The notes beneath the pieces are model-generated. The model was not told the DNA's origin, searched no databases, and saw only the letters and a list, made by a program, of their open reading frames with translations. Positions 51,758-57,441 of a stretch of 57,441 nucleotides of DNA are shown one piece after another. This DNA comes from Burkholderiaceae bacterium (GTDB lineage: Bacteria; Pseudomonadota; Gammaproteobacteria; Burkholderiales; Burkholderiaceae_C), in the NCBI GenBank assembly GCA_016790515.1, contig JAEUOY010000033.1, forward strand, positions 1 to 57,441, read 5' to 3'. A program made the position numbers and the translations under genes. Every line of letters starts with the position of its first letter. The first letter of the stretch is position 1.

Positions 51758-52501
51758 TCAGTGAAGGATCTGGCCCAGGAAGGCGCGGATGCGCGCGTTG
51801 TCCTGGGCGCCGAAGAACTGGGTCGGTGGCGCATCGGCGGCCACCCGGCCCTGGTCGATGAACAGCACCCGGTCGGCGACCTCGCGCGCGAAGCCCATCT
51901 CGTGGGTCACGACCAGCATCGTCATGCCGCTGGCAGCCAGCTGCTTCATCACGTCGAGCACTTCCTTGACCATCTCGGGGTCGAGCGCCGAGGTCGGCTC
52001 GTCGAACAGCAGCACCTTGGGCCGCATCGCCAGGCTGCGGGCGATCGCCACCCGCTGCTGCTGGCCGCCGGAGAGCTGGAACGGGTGCTTGTGGACGTGC
52101 GCGGACAGCCCTACCCGTTCGAGCAGTTCCCTGGCGCGCGATTCGGCCTCGTCGCGGCTCAAGGCCCGCACCCGGCGCGGCGCCAGCGCGACGTTCTCCA
52201 GCACCGTCAGGTGCGGGAACAGGTTGAACTGCTGGAACACCATGCCGACCTCGGTGCGCAGCTTGTCGAGCTGCTTCGGATCGTCGCTGACCTCGATGCC
52301 GTCGACGACGATGCGGCCGGAATCGTGCGTCTCCAGGCGGTTCAGCATGCGCAGCAGCGTGCTCTTGCCCGAGCCCGAGGCGCCGACGATCACCGCCACC
52401 TCGCCGGCGTTGAAGTGGGTGCTGATGTCCTTCAGCACATGGTGCGGCCCGAAGTGCTTGTTGACCTTCTCGACGCTGATCAGCGGCCCGGCATCGCTCA
52501 T
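51758..52501 (-). CDS. Amino acid ABC transporter ATP-binding protein
   Basis: The 247-residue protein has Walker [11 protein letters not shown]-loop FQQFNLFPH, signature LSGGQQQR, Walker [13 protein letters not shown] and switch His in VTHEMGF. This is the GlnQ/HisP subfamily. It energises import by the adjacent permease. The ATG at 52501 overlaps the permease stop by ATGA; a longer upstream frame is an overlap with the permease gene. Confidence 0.97.
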   Translation of the reverse strand: MSDAGPLISVEKVNKHFGPHHVLKDISTHFNAGEVAVIVGASGSGKSTLLRMLNRLETHDSGRIVVDGIEVSDDPKQLDKLRTEVGMVFQQFNLFPHLTVLENVALAPRRVRALSRDEAESRARELLERVGLSAHVHKHPFQLSGGQQQRVAIARSLAMRPKVLLFDEPTSALDPEMVKEVLDVMKQLAASGMTMLVVTHEMGFAREVADRVLFIDQGRVAADAPPTQFFGAQDNARIRAFLGQILH

Positions 52502-53286
52502 CGCAGCTTGCCTTCGATGTCGTAGCGGCGCTCGACGGCGTCGGAGATCTGCGTCATCACCGTCGTCAGCAGCAGGTAGATGATCGCCGTGGCAATGAAC
52601 ACCGGCACCGCCTGGAACGAGGTGCTCTTGACCTGCGATCCGGCGTTGGTCAGCTCGACGACGCCGATCGTGAAGGCCAGCGACGAATCCTTCAGCAGCG
52701 CGACGATGTTGTTGACCAGCGGCGGCAGCGCGATCTTGAAGGCCTGCGGGAAGGTGATGTCGATGAAGGTGTGCCAGCGCGACAGCCCGAGCGAGCGTGC
52801 GGCCTCCATCTGGCCCTTGGGCACCGCCAGCAGGCCGGCGCGGATCGCCTCGGCGTTGTAGGCGCCGACGTTCAGCGCCAGCGCGACGCAGGCGGCGCTG
52901 AACTCGTTCAGCCGCAGCCAGGGCGTCAGCTCGGGCAGCGCGAAGTAGACGAACAGCACCTGCACCAGCAGCGGCGTGCCGCGCATCACCCAGATGTAGA
53001 AGCCGGCCAGCCAGCGCAGCGGTGCGATCCGCGAGACCTTGCCCAGCGCCGCGACGATGCCCAGCAGCACGCCGAACAGGCCCGAGACCACGGTGAGCTG
53101 CACCGTCACCCGGGTGCCGTCGGCGAACAGCTGGGCGTTGTTGCCGATCGGCTCGGGCGCCATCGCCAGCGGGATCGTGATCAGCCACAGGATCAGCAGC
53201 AGGCCCAGCGACGCGGTAGCCATCGTCGCGGTGCTGCGCCGCTGGCGCGACCAGCCCGCCGGCCACAGGGAGAGCATTCGGTCCAA
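52498..53286 (-). CDS. Amino acid ABC transporter permease
   Basis: The 262-residue protein has five or six membrane helices and the permease coupling motif [21 protein letters not shown], with [20 protein letters not shown] following it, typical of the HisMQ family. It forms the homodimeric inner-membrane channel. It follows the binding-protein gene by 66 bases and overlaps the ATPase gene by 4. Confidence 0.96.
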   Translation of the reverse strand: MDRMLSLWPAGWSRQRRSTATMATASLGLLLILWLITIPLAMAPEPIGNNAQLFADGTRVTVQLTVVSGLFGVLLGIVAALGKVSRIAPLRWLAGFYIWVMRGTPLLVQVLFVYFALPELTPWLRLNEFSAACVALALNVGAYNAEAIRAGLLAVPKGQMEAARSLGLSRWHTFIDITFPQAFKIALPPLVNNIVALLKDSSLAFTIGVVELTNAGSQVKSTSFQAVPVFIATAIIYLLLTTVMTQISDAVERRYDIEGKLR

Positions 53287-53352
53287 GGCGGTGTCCGGTA
53301 AGAGTGATCCGGTGCGGTCGTCAGCCTGCAGGCAGCGTGCTGCCGCGCCGCG

Positions 53353-54129
53353 TCACTTGCAGCGGATGTCCTCGTTGAACCACTTCTTGGAGATTGCCGC
53401 GTAGCTGCCGTCGGCCAGGATCGCCGCCAGCGCCTTGTTGACCTCGGCAGCCAGGCCGGCGTTGCCCTTGGCCACCGCCGAGGCGATGCGCTCGACGAAC
53501 AGGAAATCGCCCATCTTCATGCCGGCACCGGGGTTGGCGACCAGCGAGTTCAGCGCGACGAAGCGGTCGGTGACCCAGGCATCGACCCGGCCGCTGACCA
53601 GCGCGGCGCGGGCGTCGGTGTCCTGCGGGAAGTTCTTGACCTCCTTGACCGCCGACACCTTCCTGACGTTCTCCAGGTAGGTCGTGCCGGTCTGCACCGA
53701 GACCACCTTGCCGGCCAGGTCGGCAGCGGTCTTGATCGCACCGTCCCTGGCGATGATCACGCCGCCCGAGCAGTAGTGCGGGTCGGTGAAGGTGACGGCC
53801 TTGGCGCGCTCCTCGGTGATGCCGTGCGAGGCGATCACCATGTCCCAGCGGTCCTGGCGCAGGCCGGTCAGCAGCGCGTCGAACGACAGCGCCTTCCACT
53901 CGACCTTCAGCGCCATCTTGGCGGCCACGGCTTCAGCCACCTCGACCTCGAAGCCGGTCAGCCTGGCGCCCTGGAAGTAGTTGAACGGCGCGAACTGGCC
54001 TTCGGTGGCGATGATGATCTTGCCGTCCTTCTTGATCTCGTCGATGGTGCGCGCATCGGCCTGCGCCACGAGCCCCAGCAGGGCGACGGCGACCAGGGCG
54101 CTCTTCTTCAGCAGGGACAGCAGCATCAT
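53353..54129 (-). CDS. Amino acid ABC transporter substrate-binding protein (family 3)
   Basis: The 258-residue precursor has a signal peptide (SALVAVALLGLVAQADA) and then the family-3 fold: KIIIATEGQFAPFNYFQ, TGFEVEVAEAVAAKM, VSVQTGTTYLENV and a C-terminal SKKWFNEDIRCK. It captures a polar amino acid or related organic acid in the periplasm; the DcaP porin in the same operon hints at an anionic ligand. Two adjacent ATGs (54129, 54126) are possible starts. It heads the four-gene uptake operon. Confidence 0.95.
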   Translation of the reverse strand: MMLLSLLKKSALVAVALLGLVAQADARTIDEIKKDGKIIIATEGQFAPFNYFQGARLTGFEVEVAEAVAAKMALKVEWKALSFDALLTGLRQDRWDMVIASHGITEERAKAVTFTDPHYCSGGVIIARDGAIKTAADLAGKVVSVQTGTTYLENVRKVSAVKEVKNFPQDTDARAALVSGRVDAWVTDRFVALNSLVANPGAGMKMGDFLFVERIASAVAKGNAGLAAEVNKALAAILADGSYAAISKKWFNEDIRCK

Positions 54130-54232
54130 GGCAGGCAGGCCTTTCGGGACGACAACGGGGTGGGGACAGGACAGGAGGACGCGCGCATTCTAGGAGCGCC
54201 TCCGGCGCCCGGGCCGGGTGTCGTCAGCAGTT

Positions 54233-55156
54233 CTAGGCGCGAGGGTGGTGCCTGGCGTGCAGCGCCCGCAGCCGCTCGCGCGCGACATGGGTGTAGATCG
54301 TCGTGGTCGCGATGTCGGCATGGCCCAGCAGCATCTGCACCGCGCGCAGGTCGGCGCCGTGGTTCAGCAAGTGGGTCGCGAAGGCATGGCGCAGCGTGTG
54401 CGGCGACAGCGGCGCGGCGATGCCGGCGTTCGCCGCATGGCGCTTGACCAGGGACCAGAACATCTGCCGCGTCATCGGCGCGCCGCGGGCGGTGACGAAC
54501 AGCGCATCGCTGCGCTGGCCGCCCAGGATCGCCTCGCGGGCTTCGTCCAGGTAACGGCGGATCCAGTCGCCGGCCTCGTCGCCGAAGGGCACCAGCCGCT
54601 CGGTGCTGCCCTTGCCGACGACCCGCAGCACGCCCTCGGCCAGCCCGACCCGCACCGTCGCGATCCCGACCAGTTCGCTGACCCGCAGCCCGCTGGCGTA
54701 CATCAGCTCGAGCATCGCGCGGTCGCGCAGGCCCAGCGGCTGGGCGACGTCGGGCGCGGCCAGCAGCGCCTCGACCTGGGCCTCGGACAGCACCTTGGGC
54801 ACCCGCATCGGCTGGCGCGCGTGGCCCAGCCGCAGCGTGGCGTCCTCGGCCACCAGGCGCTCGCGCAGCGCCCAGCGGAAGAAGCGCTTGAACACCGTCA
54901 GCCGCCGGTTGGCGGTGGTCGCGCGGCTGCCGGCGTGGCGATGGGCGATGTAGCCGAGCAGGTCGGCCTCGCTGCTGGTCTCGATGCTGCGGCCGCTGCG
55001 GTCGGCCAGCCAATGGGCGTAGAGCGTCAGGTCGCGCCGGTAGGCGTCCAGTGTCAGCCGCGCGAGGCCGTCCTCCAGCCACAGCGCGTCGCCGAAGCGC
55101 TTGATCAGCGCCCGGCTGGCAGCCGGCAGCGCGGGGCTCGCGTCATCGCGCGGCAT
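54233..55156 (-). CDS. xerD: Site-specific tyrosine recombinase XerD
   Basis: The 307-residue protein has the SAM-like core-binding domain (residues 10-100) and the tyrosine recombinase catalytic set. These are Arg in YASGLRVSELV, Lys in VVGKGSTERLVP, HTLRHAFATH (His-x2-Arg), His in LGHADIAT, and the nucleophile Tyr in TTTIYTHVAR. XerD resolves chromosome dimers at dif with XerC. Size and GVGLAEGVLRV-type spacing fit housekeeping XerD rather than a phage or integron integrase; no attachment site or cargo lies next to it. Confidence 0.93.
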   Translation of the reverse strand: MPRDDASPALPAASRALIKRFGDALWLEDGLARLTLDAYRRDLTLYAHWLADRSGRSIETSSEADLLGYIAHRHAGSRATTANRRLTVFKRFFRWALRERLVAEDATLRLGHARQPMRVPKVLSEAQVEALLAAPDVAQPLGLRDRAMLELMYASGLRVSELVGIATVRVGLAEGVLRVVGKGSTERLVPFGDEAGDWIRRYLDEAREAILGGQRSDALFVTARGAPMTRQMFWSLVKRHAANAGIAAPLSPHTLRHAFATHLLNHGADLRAVQMLLGHADIATTTIYTHVARERLRALHARHHPRA

Positions 55157-55175
55157 CGGCCGGCCAGCGCCTGGT

Positions 55176-56153
55176 TCAGTCGAGCTTGAGCTTCTGCGCC
55201 GCGACGACCTTCTTGTAGACCTCGAACTCGGCGGCGGTCTGCGCCGCGAACTCGGCCGGCGTGTTGGCCACCACCAGCGAGCCGGTGCCCTCGATGCGGG
55301 CGCGCACCTCGGGCAGCTCGACCGTCTTCTTCACCGCGGCATAGACCTTGTCGACCACCTCCTTGGGCAGGTTCTTCGGCCCGTGGATGCCGTAGTAGGC
55401 CATGCGGTTGACCGGCTCCAGGCCGACCTCCTTGAAGGTCGGCACGTTGGGCAACTGGCTCAGCCGCGTCGGCGCGGCGACGACGATGGCCACCAGCCGG
55501 CCGTCCTTGATGAACGGCAGCGCCGAGGGCATGTTGTCGAAGATGATCGGCACCTGGCCGGCCACCGTGTCGTTGAGCGCCGGGCCGGCGCCGCGGTACG
55601 GGATGTGGGTCACGAAGGTGCCCGACAGGTTCTTGTACAGCTCCATCTGCAGGTGGCCGATGCCGCCGGTGCCCGAGCTGGCGTAGCTGTACTTGCCGGG
55701 GTTCTTCTTCAGCTCGGCGACGAAGCCGGCGTAGTCCTTGGCCGGGAACGACGGGTGCACCGCGATCACGTTCGGCGTCGCCGCGACGTTGGTGATCGAG
55801 CTGAAGTCGGTCAGCGGGTTGTACGGGATCTTCGGGTTGATCGCCGGGTTCGCCGCGGTCGTCGACACCGTGGCCATGCCCAGCGTGTAGCCGTCGGGCG
55901 CGGCCTTGGCGATCTCGTTGGCGCCGATCGAGCCGCCGCCGCCGGCCTTGTTGTCGACGATCAGCGTCTGGCCCAGCGCCGGGCCGATCTTCTCGGCCAG
56001 CACGCGGGCGACGATGTCGGTGGTGCCGCCGGGCGCGAACGGCACGACCAGGCGCACCGGCTTGGCCGGGTAGGCCTGGGCCCAGACCGGCAGGGGCACG
56101 GCCAGCGGCGCCAGCAGCGCGACGGCGACGAGGGAACGCTTGATCGGATTCAT
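55176..56153 (-). CDS. Bug-type tripartite tricarboxylate transporter receptor protein
   Basis: The 325-residue precursor has a signal peptide ([20 protein letters not shown]) followed by the Bug/TctC pattern: [40 protein letters not shown] and [20 protein letters not shown]. These bind carboxylates or aromatic acids in the periplasm. TctA and TctB membrane subunits are absent nearby, as is common for orphan Bug proteins in Burkholderiales. The ATG at 56153 follows AGGAG, though at a rather long spacing. It is divergent from the AEC gene by 66 bases. Confidence 0.95.
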   Translation of the reverse strand: MNPIKRSLVAVALLAPLAVPLPVWAQAYPAKPVRLVVPFAPGGTTDIVARVLAEKIGPALGQTLIVDNKAGGGGSIGANEIAKAAPDGYTLGMATVSTTAANPAINPKIPYNPLTDFSSITNVAATPNVIAVHPSFPAKDYAGFVAELKKNPGKYSYASSGTGGIGHLQMELYKNLSGTFVTHIPYRGAGPALNDTVAGQVPIIFDNMPSALPFIKDGRLVAIVVAAPTRLSQLPNVPTFKEVGLEPVNRMAYYGIHGPKNLPKEVVDKVYAAVKKTVELPEVRARIEGTGSLVVANTPAEFAAQTAAEFEVYKKVVAAQKLKLD

Positions 56154-56219
56154 GCCGGAGGGTCTCCTGGGAGCGTGGAAAACCTGATTCTGCCCCCTGC
56201 GGCAGGCACACTGCCGGCC

Positions 56220-57122
56220 ATGCCCGACCTGCTGCTGTTGCTGCCCGACTTCGCGCTGATCGCGCTGGGCTACCTGATCTGCCGCCACACGATGCTCAAC
56301 CGAGCGGTGTGGGACGGTGCCGAGCTGCTGGTGTACTACCTGCTGTTTCCCTGCCTGCTGTTCAGCGCGATCGTGCGCAACCCGATCCAGCCCGGCGCGC
56401 TGGCGCAGTTCGGCGGCACCGGGCTGGCAATCGTCGCCACCGGCATCGTGCTGGCCTATGCGCTGGCCCGCCTGCCGGGGGTCGACCCGCTGCTGCATGC
56501 CAGCGGCGCGCAGACCGCGTTCCGCTTCAACAGCTATGTCGCGCTGGCGCTGGCCGAGCGGCTGGCCGGCGCCCAGGGCGTGGCCTGGCAGGCGCTGCTG
56601 ATGGCGCTGTGCGTGCCGCTGTGCAACGTCGCCGCGGTCTGGCCGCTGGCCCGCCAGGGCGGCCACGGCTACCTGAGGGAGCTGGCGAGGAACCCGCTGA
56701 TCATCGCCACGCTGGCCGGCCTGCTGGGCAACCTGGCCGGGCTGAAGCTGCCCGGTTTCGTCGAGATCACGCTGTCGCGCATCGGCGCCGCGGCGCTGCC
56801 GCTGGGGCTGATGGCGGCCGGCGCCGGGCTGCGCATCGGTGCGCTGCGCGAGGCCGCCGGGCTGGCGGCGGGTTTCATGACGATCCGCCACGCGGTGCTG
56901 CCGGCGCTGGCGATCGCGCTGGTGATCCTTCAGGGCCTGCCCGCGGGCCAGCAGGCGGTGCTGGTGGCATTTGCCGCGATGCCCACCGCCAGCAGCGCCT
57001 ACGTGCTGGCGGCCCGGCTGGGCGGCAACGGCAGCTTCGTCGCCGGGCTGGTCACGGTGTCGACGCTGCTGGCGATGGTCGGGCTGCCGGCGGCGCTGGC
57101 GCTGCTGGCCGCGCTGCGGTAG
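56220..57122 (+). CDS. AEC family transporter
   Basis: The 300-residue protein has about ten membrane helices of the auxin efflux carrier fold. The N-terminal half carries [18 protein letters not shown] and [17 protein letters not shown]; the C-terminal half repeats the fold with [20 protein letters not shown] and [20 protein letters not shown]. Bacterial members export or exchange organic acids such as malate or malonate. The ATG at 56220 begins the first helix. It is divergent from the Bug receptor, so both may serve the same acid. Confidence 0.92.
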   Translation: MPDLLLLLPDFALIALGYLICRHTMLNRAVWDGAELLVYYLLFPCLLFSAIVRNPIQPGALAQFGGTGLAIVATGIVLAYALARLPGVDPLLHASGAQTAFRFNSYVALALAERLAGAQGVAWQALLMALCVPLCNVAAVWPLARQGGHGYLRELARNPLIIATLAGLLGNLAGLKLPGFVEITLSRIGAAALPLGLMAAGAGLRIGALREAAGLAAGFMTIRHAVLPALAIALVILQGLPAGQQAVLVAFAAMPTASSAYVLAARLGGNGSFVAGLVTVSTLLAMVGLPAALALLAALR

Positions 57123-57131
57123 CGCAGGCGC

Positions 57132-57441
57132 TCAGGGCGCCGCCGCGCGCAGCCGGGCCACCGCCGCCGGCAGCTCGGCCCAGGGCGGCTGGCCGGGCGC
57201 GAAGCGCTGGCGCATCCAGGCCGCCAGCTCGGCGATCTGGCGGTCGTCGAGCGCATCGCGGAACGCCGGCATGTGGCCGATCGCTACGAAGGCCGGCTGC
57301 TGGATGCCGTCGAGGATCGTGCGCAGCAGGTTGTCGGGCCGCGCGCTGTGCAGCGTGCTGTTCAGTGCCAGCGGCTGGTTCAGGCCGGCCAGCACCGGGC
57401 CGTCGCCGTCGTGGTGGCAGGCGCCGCAGGCCGATTCGAAC
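57132..57441 (-). CDS. Cytochrome c family protein (5' truncated)
   Basis: The minus-strand frame is open to the window edge, and 102 residues are visible. The haem-binding CxxCH reads CGACHH just inside the edge, near base 57425. The axial Met is in GHMPAFRDALDDRQIAELAAWMRQRF, a class I cytochrome c ending. LARTILDGI-like LRTILDGIQQP in between recalls the cytochrome subunits of membrane alcohol/aldehyde and xanthine-type dehydrogenases. The rest of the gene and its partners lie outside the window. Confidence 0.88.
   Translation of the reverse strand, partial: FESACGACHHDGDGPVLAGLNQPLALNSTLHSARPDNLLRTILDGIQQPAFVAIGHMPAFRDALDDRQIAELAAWMRQRFAPGQPPWAELPAAVARLRAAAP

Noticed and set aside
54233-55156. 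Tyrosine recombinase as sign of an integrated element
   Set aside because: Sequence and length fit housekeeping XerD. There is no adjacent tRNA, repeat pair or phage/integron gene.

Overview
The window reads as chromosomal DNA of a GC-rich (about 70% by eye) Burkholderiales betaproteobacterium of the Rubrivivax / Leptothrix / Piscinibacter kind. The evidence is the strong G/C third-position bias, a complete flgAMN / flgBCDEFGHIJKL locus in betaproteobacterial order, a solitary Bug-type tricarboxylate receptor, and the acetate permease / DUF4212 / DUF294 / DnaQ-like exonuclease gene set. I found no rRNA, tRNA, CRISPR array, transposase or prophage. The only clear compositional outlier is the Cys-rich gene at 49355-50056 (about 55-57% GC in the lines I counted).

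Layout. 1-2500: a truncated glutathione S-transferase, a VOC protein, and a LysR regulator divergent from a cupin. 2507-10315: an acetate-type sensing and uptake locus. A minus-strand operon encodes a small membrane protein, an SLC5-type transporter fused to a histidine kinase, a stand-alone receiver protein, and a membrane PAS/pseudokinase fused to a DnaQ-type exonuclease. Divergent from it are DUF4212 and an ActP-like symporter, ending in a hairpin terminator. 10381-11180 holds no recognisable gene. 11145-13645: feoA, feoB and a Cys-rich small protein behind a near-perfect Fur box. 13602-21911: a DUF294 protein with CBS and cyclic-nucleotide-like domains, a diguanylate cyclase, a REC-PAS-GGDEF-EAL protein, an HPt protein, and a divergent sensor kinase. 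21964-24374: a DUF900 hydrolase and an unusual fusion of a TIR/deoxyribosyltransferase-like domain with a macro domain. 24387-29401: an ANTAR regulator, a small secreted protein, and a giant multi-PAS HisKA_2 kinase. 29498-30640: an epoxide hydrolase.

30709-44534 is the flagellar axial-structure locus. flgB to flgL run on the minus strand and end in an HDOD gene. flgA, flgM and flgN run divergently, with a textbook sigma-28 promoter before flgM. 44599-47017 holds hslO, a gamma carbonic anhydrase and a DUF455 ferritin-like protein.

47039-50056 is a tight four-gene minus-strand operon: a Cys-rich protein with a Tat-like leader, a PqqD-like protein, an HPr-kinase-related kinase (HprK-rel-A) and a nucleotidyltransferase. 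It looks like a poorly characterised peptide- or protein-modification system and is my best candidate for undescribed biology here. 50394-54129 is a polar amino-acid ABC importer in one operon with a DcaP-type porin. The window ends with xerD, a Bug receptor, an AEC transporter and the 3' part of a cytochrome c gene.

How the genes work together. Sensory signalling dominates: four histidine kinases, one of them a transporter-kinase; three receiver proteins; one HPt; and two GGDEF proteins, with a degenerate-EAL/HDOD protein attached to the flagellar operon. This suits a motile organism that couples carbon and iron status to c-di-GMP and swimming. Many genes in these operons are joined by 1-4 base stop/start overlaps, which supports the operon assignments.
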